Assembly (NCBI RefSeq): GCF_023078335.1
Contig: NZ_CP095550.1
Location: forward strand, 1,403,501 to 1,467,500
Length of the DNA stretch: 64,000 nucleotides
Direction: 5' to 3'
Source of the DNA: Metabacillus endolithicus
GTDB lineage: Bacteria > Bacillota > Bacilli > Bacillales > Bacillaceae
Shown: piece by piece, positions 19,078 to 28,904 of the stretch
How positions within the stretch are numbered: position 1 is the first letter of the stretch
How the letters are laid out: each line of letters begins with the position of its first letter
Translations under genes and position numbers: made by a program
The notes under the pieces: generated by a model
The model's database searches: none
What the model was told of the DNA's origin: nothing
What the model saw: only the letters and a program-made list of their open reading frames with translations

Positions 19078-19320
19078 TTAGTTGGTTGAATTTAAGTTAA
19101 TAAGTTGATACGTGACAATTGTTTTAATGTTCGTTAATTCTAGTTTCTGAACCACAGCTTGTCCAGTTACTTCACCACTCATTGTTTTTCTTACCTCAAT
19201 CGGTATATCTATTGGGTAAACTCGATATCCATCCTTTGATAACTCAAAGGTATTTTCATCAATACGGACTTCTTTTCCCTTTGTCACAATCATTGTATTA
19301 AATTCCATTGGCATTCCCAT
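19078..19320 (-). CDS. ytmB: DUF2584 family protein YtmB
   Basis: 80 aa, a small mostly beta protein (MIVTKGKEVRIDENTFELSKDGYRVYPIDIP) matching the YtmB family of unknown function, which in B. subtilis also lies beside ytmA. SD AGGAGGGG 6 nt before ATG 19320. No signal or membrane segment. Confidence 0.8.
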   Translation of the reverse strand: MGMPMEFNTMIVTKGKEVRIDENTFELSKDGYRVYPIDIPIEVRKTMSGEVTGQAVVQKLELTNIKTIVTYQLINLNSTN

Positions 19321-19411
19321 ATAGGACCCCTCCTCTTTCTACTTGAACTTATACTCATCATACCACCAGAGCTTTTTTATCACACCTATAAAACTTAGTA
19401 AAATCAACCTC

Positions 19412-20193
19412 TTATTGTTTTTTCATCCATAAACAAAGTCTTTGTAATGTATCACGATTTATTTTCGGAGGAAAATAGTGTGTAAATTGTTCAAAGTACC
19501 AACTTTCGACTGGTTTATTTAGCTCCTTTAACCGTTTTTCTAGCCTGTAAGCATGTTCAACTGATACATTTTTGTCTTTTACACCATGAATAATTAAAGT
19601 TGGTGCGTGTAGCCTGTCCAATTCATATAAAGGTGTTCTCCAGGCATATCTTTTTGGAAATTTTGTTGGTGTACCACCAATCACTCTTTTCATCATCCTA
19701 CGTAAATCTTCCCGCTCAACATAAGTTAAGACCATATCCGTTACACCACCCCACGTAACAACAGAACGAATATCTTCAGCAATAATGCCTGCTAATAAGG
19801 CCATGACCCCTCCTCTTGAAAATCCGAACACATGCACTCTATCAGGCTGGACTTTTGGATGATGTTTTAGAATTTCCATTGCAGAAATAGCATCATAGCG
19901 ATCTTCTCCAGCAAAATCCTCGTTTCCTTCTCCCCCCTGATTTCCACGATAAAAAGGAGCCATCACAACAAATCCTTCAGAGGCAAATTGAATTACCCTA
20001 CCGATCCTCACCATTCCCACACTTTTAATCCCGCCACGTAAATACAATAGTCCCTCGTATTTACCTTCACGTACGAACTCAGCTAGTAAGTGCCCTTTAT
20101 TTTTAACTGTTCGGACTGATAAGTTACAATCCATAAATGAATGTTTGGATTAGGTGAGGGATATTTTATCTTACTAATAATTTTTCCATTCAT
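19412..20193 (-). pseudogene. ytmA: YtmA-type alpha/beta hydrolase with N-terminal frameshift
   Basis: Prolyl-oligopeptidase-like hydrolase. The body reads KSVGMVRIGRVIQFASEG, RGNQGGEGNEDFAGEDRYD, nucleophile GFSRGG (Ser), GVKDKNVSVEHA (Asp) and FTHYFPP (His). The expected N terminus MNGKIISKIKYPSPNPNIHL (ATG 20193) is in a different frame, up to about QLKIKG near 20100. Adding one base there (for example in the CCC at 20093-20095 or the T run at 20100-20104) joins it to HLLAEFVREGKYEGLLYLRGG, giving about 260 aa, the family size. An alternative is internal initiation at ATG 20134, which would lose about 20 residues. Error versus mutation unresolved. Confidence 0.75.
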
Positions 20194-20473
20194 CTTACAA
20201 TCACTCTTTCTTCTTTTGTTCTATTCCTTTACCTTTCCCCAAAATACATATCTAGGCATTCACACATTTTTAAAAAGATCATAAATTATCCTATATTCTT
20301 TAGAAATCACATTTCATACATTACAAGAGAATACACGTTTCTACATCATCTTATTAGAAAACTTAGTTTATCGCCAATTCTTAAGGCGAAACCTTAGTTA
20401 TTTCTACTATCCATCCAAACCCTATTCTACTTGCTTGTCAAAAAAGGTGCTATACATCAAGGAGGTTAATGAC

Positions 20474-21463
20474 ATGAAAAAATGGCTGTTGTATTTATGT
20501 GTTGCGTTATTAATTGTTTTACCCCTTTCTGCATGCAGTCAGGAAAAGGTTGAAACGATTAATCTTGCCGAAGTAACACACTCAATTTTCTACGCCCCTT
20601 TATATGTTGCAATGGCGGAAGGTTTCTTTGAGGAAGAAGGACTTGACGTGAAGTTAACAACAACTTGGGGTGGAGATAAGACAATGACTGCTCTCCTCTC
20701 AGACGGCGCAGATATTGCCTTAGTTGGCTCAGAAACATCTATCTATGTGCATGCACAAGGCTCAAATGATCCGATCATTAATTTTGCTCAACTTACTCAA
20801 ACAGATGGAACCTTCCTTGTTAGTAGAGAAAAAATTGATGATTTTGAATGGGAACAACTAAAAGACAGTACCTTCCTAGGGCAAAGGAAAGGCGGAATGC
20901 CGCAAATGGTCGGGGAGTTCGTGTTAAAGGAACATGGAATCGATCCCCAAACAGATCTTGAACTCATTCAGAATGTTGATTTTGCAAATATTCCAAGCGC
21001 TTTTGCTTCTGGTACAGGAGATTTTGTTCAGCTTTTCGAACCAACAGCCAGTATTTTTGAAAAAGAAGGCACAGGCCATATCGTCGCTTCATTTGGTACG
21101 GAATCCGGCAAGGTTCCTTATACAACGTTTATGAGCAAGCAAAGCTTTTTAGATGAAAACGAAGAAGCTGCAAAGAAATTCACAACCGCTATTTATAAAG
21201 CACAGCAATGGGTTCAAGAAAAAAGTGTAAAAGAAATTGCAGAATCCATCGCTCCTCAGTTCGAAGATACAGAACTAGAGTTGATTGAAACAGTTGTACA
21301 ACGATACAAAGAACAAGGCTCATTTGCAACCGATCCAATCTTGGATGTTGAAGAGTGGGAAAATCTCCAAAACATTATGGATGAAGCTGGGGAACTGCCT
21401 ATGAGAGTTGATCACGAAACACTTGTTAATACCTCTTTTGCAGAAGAAGTGTCAAGCAAGTAA
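20474..21463 (+). CDS. ytlA: ABC transporter substrate-binding lipoprotein (NitT/TauT-type)
   Basis: 329 aa. Lipoprotein signal ending LPLSAC; mature protein is an NMT1/THI5-like or SsuA-type periplasmic-binding fold (NLAEVTHSIFYAPLYVAMAEGFFEEEGL, ALLSDGADIALVGSE). ATG 20474 has AAGGAGG at 8 nt. First gene of a three-gene importer with the ATPase and permease downstream, as ytlACD of B. subtilis. The ligand is not known; the family takes up taurine, alkanesulfonates, nitrate or thiamine pyrimidine precursors. Confidence 0.85.
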   Translation: MKKWLLYLCVALLIVLPLSACSQEKVETINLAEVTHSIFYAPLYVAMAEGFFEEEGLDVKLTTTWGGDKTMTALLSDGADIALVGSETSIYVHAQGSNDPIINFAQLTQTDGTFLVSREKIDDFEWEQLKDSTFLGQRKGGMPQMVGEFVLKEHGIDPQTDLELIQNVDFANIPSAFASGTGDFVQLFEPTASIFEKEGTGHIVASFGTESGKVPYTTFMSKQSFLDENEEAAKKFTTAIYKAQQWVQEKSVKEIAESIAPQFEDTELELIETVVQRYKEQGSFATDPILDVEEWENLQNIMDEAGELPMRVDHETLVNTSFAEEVSSK

Positions 21464-21475
21464 GGAGGAGCTATT

Positions 21476-22246
21476 ATGTCATTTTTACTCGTCGATCATG
21501 TTCACCACATCTATTTAACAAAAGATTCAGCGACAGTTGCTTTAGAAGATATTCAGCTTTCTATCGAGGAAGGGGAATTTGTCTCCTTCCTCGGTCCTAG
21601 CGGCTGTGGTAAAACAACATTATTATCAATTATTGCCGGCCTTATTAAACCTATTGAGGGTACGGTAAGTATTGCAAATAAACCTATTACAAAACCTGAC
21701 GAATTAATTGGCTATATGCTTCAACAGGATTATTTATTTCCTTGGAAAACCATCGAAGAAAATGTCACATTAGGCTTGAAAATAACGAATCAAAAAACAC
21801 CTGAAACTACTGAAAAAACATTAGATTTATTAAGGAAAATGGGCCTTGATTCAGTAGAAAAACAGTTTCCTAGCCAACTTTCAGGTGGAATGAGACAACG
21901 GGCAGCTCTTGTGCGTACATTAGCGACAAATCCCCAGATTTTATTGCTTGATGAGCCCTTTTCTGCTCTTGATTATCAAACAAAATTGAAACTTGAAGAT
22001 CTTGTTGTTCAAACGTTAAAGGATTTTAATAAAACAGCAATCCTTGTCACACATGATATAGGCGAGGCTATTGCAATGAGTGACAGAATATTTGTTTTCT
22101 CAGCTAAACCAGGGAGACTGAGTAGAACCTATTTAATTCCTAAAGAAATACGCGAGCTTCCTCCATTTTATGCAAGACAGCATCCAAAGTTCTCAGAATT
22201 ATTTCAGCAAATATGGAAGGAGCTGGATCAGCATGAAACAGAATGA
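21476..22246 (+). CDS. ytlC: ABC transporter ATPase (NitT/TauT-type)
   Basis: 256 aa. Walker [10 protein letters not shown] (about 41-49), Q-loop [10 protein letters not shown], signature LSGGMRQR, Walker [13 protein letters not shown], switch VTHDIGEA. Energises import with the YtlD permease. SD AAGGAGG before ATG 21476. Ends 14 nt inside the permease gene. Confidence 0.9.
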   Translation: MSFLLVDHVHHIYLTKDSATVALEDIQLSIEEGEFVSFLGPSGCGKTTLLSIIAGLIKPIEGTVSIANKPITKPDELIGYMLQQDYLFPWKTIEENVTLGLKITNQKTPETTEKTLDLLRKMGLDSVEKQFPSQLSGGMRQRAALVRTLATNPQILLLDEPFSALDYQTKLKLEDLVVQTLKDFNKTAILVTHDIGEAIAMSDRIFVFSAKPGRLSRTYLIPKEIRELPPFYARQHPKFSELFQQIWKELDQHETE

Positions 22247-23048
22247 AAGCATTGAACTCCTTCATAGAAATTATAAACGAGGTCTTGAACGAGAAAAAAA
22301 GTGGATCAGATTTTATCAACTATTAATTTTCATTTGTTTTTTTGGACTTTGGGAAATAGCGGGCAAAAGAGAATGGATTGATCCATTACTTTTCAGCTCA
22401 CCTTCAAAGATATGGAAGTTATTTCTTACGAAAATAAATGATGGAACCCTACTATCTCACCTTGGTGTGACTCTTTTTGAAACTGTACTCGGCTTTATAT
22501 TAGGAACAGCTTTAGGTGCACTACTTGCAGCGATTTTATGGTGGTCACCCAGATTATCAAAGATACTTGATCCTTACCTTGTTATAATGAATGCCATGCC
22601 TAAAGTGGCTCTTGGTCCAATATTAATCGTTGGTTTAGGTCCTGGCTTTTTTTCAATCATTGCAATGGGGACAATTATTTCGGTTATCATTACAACAATT
22701 GTTGTATACACGTCTTTTAAAGAAGTAGATTCAAATTATATTAAGGTGCTACAAACGTTTCAAGCAAGCAAATTCCAAACCTTTAAAGAAGCCATTTTAC
22801 CAGCTTCATTTCCTACAATTGTTTCAACGCTAAAAGTAAATGTAGGATTATCATGGGTAGGTGTAATTGTAGGGGAGTTTCTTGTTTCAGCAAAAGGATT
22901 GGGTTATATGATCATTTATGGTTTCCAAGTATTTAATTTCACTCTTGTCTTATTGAGCCTAATCATTATTGCCTTTTTTGCTACTATTATGTACCAGGGC
23001 GTTGAGTTGCTGGAGAAACGATTGATTAAAAACGACAAAAGAGGCTGA
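22233..23048 (+). CDS. ytlD: ABC transporter permease (NitT/TauT-type)
   Basis: 271 aa, about six membrane helices, with the binding-protein-dependent transport EAA-type loop [20 protein letters not shown] (about 185-204). ATG 22233 lies inside the end of ytlC with AAGGAG upstream. Completes the importer. Confidence 0.88.
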   Translation: MKQNESIELLHRNYKRGLEREKKWIRFYQLLIFICFFGLWEIAGKREWIDPLLFSSPSKIWKLFLTKINDGTLLSHLGVTLFETVLGFILGTALGALLAAILWWSPRLSKILDPYLVIMNAMPKVALGPILIVGLGPGFFSIIAMGTIISVIITTIVVYTSFKEVDSNYIKVLQTFQASKFQTFKEAILPASFPTIVSTLKVNVGLSWVGVIVGEFLVSAKGLGYMIIYGFQVFNFTLVLLSLIIIAFFATIMYQGVELLEKRLIKNDKRG

Positions 23049-23100
23049 CTACGATGTTCCCTCATTGCTCCTTGAGGGTTCATCGTTTGCCGCCTCTATT
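23036..23100. terminator. Long bidirectional hairpin between ytlD and ytkD
   Basis: Outer AGAGGC/GCCTCT, middle ACGATG/CATCGT and inner CCCTCA/TGAGGG pair into one interrupted stem; T-rich on both ends. Confidence 0.75.
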
Positions 23101-23566
23101 TTAATCTTCTTTTTATTTCCTCAATACTTCTTTGTAATACATCATCTTTCATGATAAAACTAAATTTTTTATCTTTTTGAATCCCTTCAGGCAGTTCCTT
23201 AAGTAACACAGGTCCATATGTTTCATAATAGCCATCTTGTTCAACTAATTGATTAACCATGGCAAAATAGATATTCTTTACGATAACCTTTTCTTTACCT
23301 TTTACTTTATATTGACCAATATATTCTATTTCTTTAACAATTCCACCTGTCTCCTCTTTCACTTCCCTAATAGCTGCTTCAAGGGCCGTTTCATTGTCCT
23401 CAACCTTTCCTCCCGGAAATTCAAATCCACGATCAGAATGCTTTGTTAGCAACCATTGGTCTTGATGACGGCAAACAACCCAAACATGTTTGGGATCTTT
23501 CGAAAAAGGATGATCATCAAAAGATAAAACAACTTCATTGTGATAATAATCTATAAATCGGTACAT
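23096..23566 (-). CDS. ytkD: Nudix nucleoside triphosphatase YtkD
   Basis: 156 aa. Complete Nudix box from GGKVEDNE through REVKEETGG (about 50-72). The B. subtilis YtkD hydrolyses oxidised dGTP and has RNA pyrophosphohydrolase-like activity. N terminus YRFIDYYHNEVVLSF matches. Own SD. It stands next to the oxidative-stress protein Dps region, as in B. subtilis. Confidence 0.88.
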   Translation of the reverse strand: MYRFIDYYHNEVVLSFDDHPFSKDPKHVWVVCRHQDQWLLTKHSDRGFEFPGGKVEDNETALEAAIREVKEETGGIVKEIEYIGQYKVKGKEKVIVKNIYFAMVNQLVEQDGYYETYGPVLLKELPEGIQKDKKFSFIMKDDVLQRSIEEIKRRLK

Positions 23567-23632
23567 TTTAATCCCTCTATTTTTTTCCTAATAAACAAAT
23601 CTTATCACAATGTCAAAACTCTGTATAACGGT

Positions 23633-23965
23633 TTATTCTTGTTCATTAATTTTTGACATGAGCTGATTTGTCCGAATATGCTCTTTTGCCTCTTCATCAC
23701 CTAGCTCATAAATCATACGATATATTTTCATATTCGTATCATCAATTGCATCATTTTCACGATCATAATGGTACTGAACATATGGTGTATGTGAGCGAAG
23801 GAAACCTTGAAAATCGCTTGAGTATACTTGATCGAAATACTCCCTGAGCTGAACGATTTCTTCATCGGTTGCCTCTATTTTAAAATCCCATGCAGAAGCT
23901 GTACTTAACTGTGAAATTTGCCCACTTCCCACCGTAATATAATACGTTTTCTTATTATTCTCCAT
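23633..23965 (-). CDS. Conserved 110-aa Bacillus protein of unknown function
   Basis: Acidic soluble protein (MENNKKTYYITVGSGQISQL, ending MSKINEQE). I recall similar Bacillus proteins annotated only as hydrolase, but no catalytic motif can be seen, so no function is claimed. ATG at 23965 has GGAGTTG upstream; no signal or membrane segment. Confidence 0.65.
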   Translation of the reverse strand: MENNKKTYYITVGSGQISQLSTASAWDFKIEATDEEIVQLREYFDQVYSSDFQGFLRSHTPYVQYHYDRENDAIDDTNMKIYRMIYELGDEEAKEHIRTNQLMSKINEQE

Positions 23966-24106
23966 GTCGACAACTCCTTCAATTATCCTTATGTTATGTT
24001 TTGTTCATATTCTTTGTAATATTCAGCGAGATATTAATTAGAATAGTTCTACTCTTAATAACAAAAAATACGAAGAAGCTACGATTAAAAACTGGAGGAC
24101 AATACC

Positions 24107-24319
24107 GTGAACATTGAACTTTTTACAAATCCAGAGCTTAGTAAATTCCGCGCAGATGAAGAAGATGTCTATGCCTATGTTAAATCTATCCTAGAAAAAA
24201 CAAGCAAGCAGGACATGCTCTCTTGGGTCAACACTCTATCAGAGGAAGACCTGCACTCTCTTATGATTCCATATTTTTCAGAGAAGCTTTCTGAAGATCT
24301 TGCTGATAGAGAGCTTTAA
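24107..24319 (+). CDS. 70-aa acidic small protein, function unknown
   Basis: Starts at GTG 24107 with SD GGAGGA 7 nt upstream. Helical and acidic (DEEDVYAYVKSILEKTS). Own terminator directly after the stop. Not recognised. Confidence 0.6.
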   Translation: MNIELFTNPELSKFRADEEDVYAYVKSILEKTSKQDMLSWVNTLSEEDLHSLMIPYFSEKLSEDLADREL

Positions 24320-24325
24320 CAGTGA

Positions 24326-24360
24326 AAAAAAGCAGGCGATGATCACATCACCTGCTTTCT
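24326..24360. terminator. Bidirectional terminator, small ORF / dps
   Basis: AAAGCAGGCGATG pairs with CATCACCTGCTTT; A tract before and T-rich sequence after. Confidence 0.8.
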
Positions 24361-24362
24361 GC

Positions 24363-24803
24363 TTATTTTCCTAAGAAAGACTTTAACATCCAATTATGCT
24401 TTTCTAAGCTTTGATGAATAGCCAATAGCATATCACCAGTTGTTTCATCTCCTACTTCACCAGCTAAATCCATTCCTTCTTTTAGCTCATCTACTAACAC
24501 ACTAAAATCATCATAGATGTTTTGAACCATTTGTTCTGCTGTTTCACTTCCATCAGCTTCTTTAATTGAAGCAAGCTCTAAGCTTTCTCTCATTGTAGCA
24601 ACCGGTGCTCCTTCAAGAGCTAATAAGCGTTCAGCTAGTTCATCAATATGGACAGCTGCTTCGGTATAGAACTCCTCAAACTTTTCATGCAATGTGAAGA
24701 AGTTTTTCCCTTTAACAAACCAATGATAATTATGTAGTTTTACATAAAGCACCGTCCAGTTGGCAATTTGTTTATTTACTGTAGTTACTAGTTTCTCTGA
24801 CAT
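24363..24803 (-). CDS. dps: Dps family DNA-binding ferritin-like protein
   Basis: 146 aa. Ferroxidase ligands are visible in [10 protein letters not shown] (His) and [17 protein letters not shown] (Asp/Glu). Dodecameric iron-storing protein that shields DNA from peroxide; equals YtkB of B. subtilis by family and place. The start is MSEKLV at 24803 (SD AAAGGAGG), not the longer frame from 24905, which would run through the promoter. A sigma-B-type promoter lies upstream. Confidence 0.92.
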   Translation of the reverse strand: MSEKLVTTVNKQIANWTVLYVKLHNYHWFVKGKNFFTLHEKFEEFYTEAAVHIDELAERLLALEGAPVATMRESLELASIKEADGSETAEQMVQNIYDDFSVLVDELKEGMDLAGEVGDETTGDMLLAIHQSLEKHNWMLKSFLGK

Positions 24804-24834
24804 CTTAATTCCTCCTTTATTATCTACTAGTACT

Positions 24835-24859
24835 TTACCCCAGTTTTTCGACTTTAAAC
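24835..24859 (-). promoter_or_regulatory. Sigma-B-type promoter of dps
   Basis: Minus strand GTTTAA (24859-24854), 13-nt spacer, GGGTAA (24840-24835), matching the general-stress consensus GTTTAA-N12-15-GGGTAT closely. B. subtilis dps is sigma-B controlled. Confidence 0.75.
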
Positions 24860-24961
24860 GCTTGAACATACTAAAAACATTGTATAAACATGTTAGATCT
24901 TTCATGATATGATAACTAATAATAGAATAAGTAGAGGAAGATTTTTTGGGAGGAAAATGTA

Positions 24962-25135
24962 TTGAAAACTGTTTTTATTATCTGCATCATCATTGTCATT
25001 ATTGTGCTTTTGCTTAGCCTCTTAACGACAAGAAAAGCCTACCAATATAAACATACTGTTGATCCAATTAAAAAGCCAGTTAACAATCAAGAAACACAAG
25101 AGAAAGAACAAGAAAAACCCACGCAAAATCAATAG
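24962..25135 (+). CDS. YtzI-like small membrane protein
   Basis: 57 aa, starting at TTG 24962 with SD GGGAGG 8 nt upstream. One N-terminal membrane helix ([17 protein letters not shown]), then [18 protein letters not shown] and a charged tail. The YKHTVDP block resembles B. subtilis YtzI. The stop codon lies inside the following terminator stem. Confidence 0.7.
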   Translation: MKTVFIICIIIVIIVLLLSLLTTRKAYQYKHTVDPIKKPVNNQETQEKEQEKPTQNQ

Positions 25136-25153
25136 ATTGCGTGGGGCTTTCTC
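25118..25153. terminator. Terminator after the YtzI-like gene
   Basis: CCCACGCAA/TTGCGTGGG stem; T-rich after. Confidence 0.75.
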
Positions 25154-25161
25154 TTAGCCTT

Positions 25162-26103
25162 TTAGTAACTTTCATAAACATAAGGTGATTCCGGTTGTTC
25201 AACACGGTCAATTTCGGAAACCTCAATTGAAGGTAATGTCCAATCTTGATACTTTACTGTTGTAATTGTACCAGTTAGTTTCACCCATTGATCATCACCC
25301 AATGTCTCTGCTTCTGGAGATGTTGCCAATGTTCCAAACACTGATGCATCTGCCACACAACATGATAAACCAAACCTTGCGATGACAAATTGATTCTCTT
25401 TAAAATCATGTTCTCTAAAAACAAACCCTAACATCTCTACCTTTTTCCCAACGAACTTATCAGGGTTTTCATCAAGTATCGAGGTCATTGCTATAAAATT
25501 TTCTTCAGTAAATTGAATGGTTTCCATTTCAAGCATTTTCTGCTCAAGTTGTGCATAAAAGTCCACTGGTTTTTCCTGAACCTCAAATCCTTCAGGGTGC
25601 TCAAGTGGTACATCCGGAATGTTGGAAGACTGTGCAACTTTATTTCCTACACTTTCATCTAACTCATTCAAATAAGCTTCAGGATCACTTAAGTAAGCCT
25701 CAGCCTTTGATGTATCTTGCTCTTCTAGATTTGTCTTAAATCCTCTTTTGGCAGCAACAGAGCTATCCAACACAACATCTGGAAATAAAAATCCAGTTAT
25801 AATAGGAAAAACAAATAAAGAATAAACAAGTAGCGTTTTTATTGGTGACGATGAAACAGCATGGTCTGTTCCACAATCACAGTAAAGCTCAGCTTGCTTT
25901 TTAGAACCACTTCTCCAGATTTGGATCGCACCTAACAGGGCAAAAACAATAATTGCAAAATACATAAAAGGCATCATTTTTGGCGCAATGAAATGAACCA
26001 TATTTCCTGTGATGACTAGCTTAAGCATTAATAAGGTAAATCCAATTAATATAATTCCTCGGATATATAGTTGAAATCGATACTGCGCATGTTGTTTTTC
26101 CAT
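25162..26103 (-). CDS. TIGR03943 (YcgQ-like) membrane protein, partner of YcgR-like permease
   Basis: 313 aa. N-terminal membrane helices (about 13-35, 40-60, 90-110), a Cys pair ELYCDCGTDHA between them, and a C-terminal extracytoplasmic OB-like domain (KFVGKKVEMLGFVFRE, RFGLSCCVADAS). TIGR03943 proteins are always found beside a DUF318 permease; in B. subtilis the pair is YcgQ-YcgR. The Cys-rich segments suggest metal or thiol chemistry. ATG has AAAGGAGG. 22 nt downstream of the permease. Confidence 0.8.
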   Translation of the reverse strand: MEKQHAQYRFQLYIRGIILIGFTLLMLKLVITGNMVHFIAPKMMPFMYFAIIVFALLGAIQIWRSGSKKQAELYCDCGTDHAVSSSPIKTLLVYSLFVFPIITGFLFPDVVLDSSVAAKRGFKTNLEEQDTSKAEAYLSDPEAYLNELDESVGNKVAQSSNIPDVPLEHPEGFEVQEKPVDFYAQLEQKMLEMETIQFTEENFIAMTSILDENPDKFVGKKVEMLGFVFREHDFKENQFVIARFGLSCCVADASVFGTLATSPEAETLGDDQWVKLTGTITTVKYQDWTLPSIEVSEIDRVEQPESPYVYESY

Positions 26104-26125
26104 ATAATCTCTAAACCTCCTTTAC

Positions 26126-27130
26126 TTATAAAAATAGAAACTGGTAAATAATAATAGAGATATAAACAACAATAGTAACGACTAGAATAAACGCTGCAAC
26201 AAATCTTGCTTTAAAGAAAGCAAAAAGCATAATTGTATTCTTCAAATCAAGCATTGGACCATATACTAAAAAAGCAAGTAATGAACCGGCAGTAAATGTA
26301 CCACCAAAAGAAGCCGCAACAAAGGCATCTGCTTCAGAGCATAGTGATAGAATATAACCAAACCCCATCATTAATGCTGGAGAAAGGAACTCGTTCGTTC
26401 CGAGCTCAGTCAACAGAGTACGATCAAGAAATGTTTGAAAAAGACTGGCGATTAATGCCCCCATTATTAAAAATTTTCCCATTTCAAAAAATTCATCACT
26501 TGCATGAAATAACGTAGATTTTAACTTTCCTACTTTTTCTTCTTGATTAGTATTCCCTTCTACTACTACATCCTCTTTCGTCCATTTTAATTGATTGCTG
26601 TTCTTAAACAAAAGATAAATGATAAACCCGATCACAATCGACAAAACAAACGCTAACCCCATTCTTGCATAAGCAATATGAAGCTCTGAAGAAAAGGCAT
26701 AATAGGTTGAAGCAAATACAACTGGATTTAAGATCGGTGCCCCAACCAGAAAGACAACCCCAATATGTAACGGCATTCCCTTTTTCATCAACCTTCTTAC
26801 AATCGGAACAATTGCACATTCGCAAATAGGGAAAATAGCTCCTAGTAATGCTGCTGGTAAAAGAGCAAGAATCGCATTTCTAGGCAATGCTCTTTTAATT
26901 AAATCTTCAGAAACATATGTTTGAATAAGCGCTGAAACAAAAACTCCTAACAAAATAAAGGGGATCGCTTCTAATAGAATACTTAAAAACATCGTGTTGA
27001 CTGTTAATAATTCTGAAGGAATGTTAAATGATAGATCCTGAAAATCAACAAATAGGAATAAGTAAAAAAATAAACCTATTAACCCGAGAGCAATAAATTC
27101 ACGAAATAGTGGTATGACGATTTTATTCAT
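26126..27130 (-). CDS. DUF318/UPF0718 permease (YcgR-like)
   Basis: 334 aa, 8-9 membrane helices. Family motif FPICECAIVPIVRRLMKKGM with Cys about 103 and LSLCSEADAFVAASF in the second half, the two-fold related CE/CS elements of the ArsP/DUF318 group. Substrate unknown. First gene of the pair; SD AGGAG. Divergent from folE2. Confidence 0.8.
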   Translation of the reverse strand: MNKIVIPLFREFIALGLIGLFFYLFLFVDFQDLSFNIPSELLTVNTMFLSILLEAIPFILLGVFVSALIQTYVSEDLIKRALPRNAILALLPAALLGAIFPICECAIVPIVRRLMKKGMPLHIGVVFLVGAPILNPVVFASTYYAFSSELHIAYARMGLAFVLSIVIGFIIYLLFKNSNQLKWTKEDVVVEGNTNQEEKVGKLKSTLFHASDEFFEMGKFLIMGALIASLFQTFLDRTLLTELGTNEFLSPALMMGFGYILSLCSEADAFVAASFGGTFTAGSLLAFLVYGPMLDLKNTIMLFAFFKARFVAAFILVVTIVVYISIIIYQFLFL

Positions 27131-27348
27131 TTTTGAACTCCTATCCTATTAATCTTTGTTCTATATCATACTAGTTTTCTTGCGAGATTATGTCTTTTTA
27201 ATTATGAACTTTTCTTTACATTCTTTTTTCATTCTAGTTTTTTTCCTAAAATTCGACACATCCCAACACATTCCAGAGATTTATTCGTTGAAGTTTTCTA
27301 TTGACTTACAGTATACTCTCAATATCGAGTAAGTGAGAGGGGATTAAA

Positions 27349-28257
27349 ATGACAAGAAAGATAAATTTACCACCAAAAAAGGAACGACACCGTTTATTCG
27401 GCTCTGTTGAACCGGGAGTAAAGCTAAAACCCACAGAAAAAGAGCAGATGCCTGATTTACAAAACACAAAAAAAGATTTTCTTTTTACTATAGACGCTGT
27501 AGGAATTAGTAATGTTAAACATCCTATCATTATTCATTCTGACTTACTGCCAAAGGAACAAACGACTATTGCTACTTTTAAAATGACAAGTAAAATCTCA
27601 TATGATTCAAAAGGTACAAACATGAGCCGCTTTACTGAACAACTTGAGCAATACCGTCAAAATGGAGGATTTGTTCTTACTCTTTCAAATCTGTATGATT
27701 TTACGAAAGAATTGGCAGAACGTCTAAAGCAAAAAGACGCAAGCATAGAGGTAACGTTCCCTTGGTTCTATGAGCGTAAAGGACCAAGCTCAGAATTAGT
27801 AGGATTAAACCATGCCGAGGCTTCTATTTCTGTTACGTACCAAGATGGCGTTGGGTTTACAAGCTCAGCTTCTTTAACTAGTGCAATCACAACACTTTGT
27901 CCGTGTTCTAAGGAAATTAGTGAATATAGTGCACATAATCAACGTGGATTCGTAACGATGAATGTAGAATTTACTGAGGGTTATGATGAAAAAACAGATT
28001 GGAAAGCAGCACTTTTAGAAGCAGCCGAATCAAATGCAAGTGCAATGATACACCCTGTTCTTAAACGTACAGATGAAAAGGTTGTAACAGAAACTGCATA
28101 TGAAAATCCTCGTTTTGTGGAAGATATGGTTAGGCTTGTTGCTGCTGACTTATATGAATTAGATTTTGTACAGGCATTTACAGTAGAATGTCGTAACGAA
28201 GAATCTATTCATTTACATGATGCGATTGCTAGTTTAAGTTATAGAAAAGAAGACTAA
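27349..28257 (+). CDS. folE2: GTP cyclohydrolase FolE2
   Basis: 302 aa, type IB GTP cyclohydrolase. Conserved metal/catalytic Cys in SLTSAITTLCPCSKEIS (about 183), and SAHNQRG, FVEDMVRLVA blocks present. Makes dihydroneopterin triphosphate for folate/queuosine using Mn and other metals, thus replacing Zn-dependent FolE under zinc shortage; B. subtilis folE2 is Zur controlled. No clear Zur box is seen upstream here. SD GAGAGGGG. Terminator follows. Confidence 0.93.
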   Translation: MTRKINLPPKKERHRLFGSVEPGVKLKPTEKEQMPDLQNTKKDFLFTIDAVGISNVKHPIIIHSDLLPKEQTTIATFKMTSKISYDSKGTNMSRFTEQLEQYRQNGGFVLTLSNLYDFTKELAERLKQKDASIEVTFPWFYERKGPSSELVGLNHAEASISVTYQDGVGFTSSASLTSAITTLCPCSKEISEYSAHNQRGFVTMNVEFTEGYDEKTDWKAALLEAAESNASAMIHPVLKRTDEKVVTETAYENPRFVEDMVRLVAADLYELDFVQAFTVECRNEESIHLHDAIASLSYRKED

Positions 28258-28259
28258 TG

Positions 28260-28293
28260 AAAAACGGTGTCCCATTTGGAACACCGTTTTTTT
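28260..28293. terminator. Bidirectional terminator folE2/luxS
   Basis: AAAACGGTGT/ACACCGTTTT stem with T run; lies between convergent genes. Confidence 0.85.
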
Positions 28294-28294
28294 C

Positions 28295-28768
28295 TTAACC
28301 AAATACTTTGGCTAATTCTTCTTTATCTTGATCAAGCCAAAAACGCATTAAACGCTTTGCTCCTTCTAAGTCATGAAGCTTTGCTTGACCACATTGTTTT
28401 TCATTAGCTGCTGGAATTTCCGTAATTTCAACAGCAGTTTTCATAGTATCTTCTAAAAGATCAATGATTTCACTTACTTCTGGCTTTCCACTTACAACTA
28501 AATAATAGCCTGTTTGACATCCCATTGGTGAAACATCAATAATATCAAAGTGATCATATTTTTCTGAATGCTCACGAATATTAAAAGCCAGTAAATGCTC
28601 TAACGTGTGAATGGTATCAGGCTTCATCGCCTGTTTATTTGGCTGACAAAAACGAATATCAAATTTATTTACTTCACCGTCACTACCAACTTTATGAACG
28701 CCACAATGACGAACATATGGTGCCTTTACGGCATTATGATCTAATTCAAAGCTTTCTACTGAAGGCAT
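28295..28768 (-). CDS. luxS: S-ribosylhomocysteine lyase LuxS
   Basis: 157 aa, exact family length. Metal site HTLEHLLA (His 54 and His 58 region) and Cys in PMGCQTGYY, catalytic Cys in VRHCGVHK. Cleaves S-ribosylhomocysteine to homocysteine and the AI-2 precursor DPD, part of SAM recycling and so functionally tied to metK. Start [11 protein letters not shown] at 28768 (SD AGGAGTG), not the longer frame. Confidence 0.96.
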   Translation of the reverse strand: MPSVESFELDHNAVKAPYVRHCGVHKVGSDGEVNKFDIRFCQPNKQAMKPDTIHTLEHLLAFNIREHSEKYDHFDIIDVSPMGCQTGYYLVVSGKPEVSEIIDLLEDTMKTAVEITEIPAANEKQCGQAKLHDLEGAKRLMRFWLDQDKEELAKVFG

Positions 28769-28904
28769 CTTTTTCACTCCTATAATGTTAAAATGGACTA
28801 GCATACTATGCTCGTTTATATTGTAACACATGAATGAAAAATGGCGAATGATCAACTATTCTAGTTATGAAAAACTGCATTATTAAAAGTGAGGTCAACA
28901 AGTT

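Noticed and set aside
20194..20473. TPP or other riboswitch upstream of ytlA
   Set aside because: Searched by eye for the TPP core (CTGAGA, ACCTGATC) because of the transporter family; only a small CTTAAGG/CCTTAG hairpin is present.
24803..24905. N-terminal extension of Dps
   Set aside because: The added residues would run through the sigma-B-like promoter and leader; MSEKLV has the SD and matches the family start.
27131..27348. Zur box between the YcgR-like gene and folE2
   Set aside because: Expected from B. subtilis folE2 regulation, but no TCGTAAT-type inverted repeat was found there.
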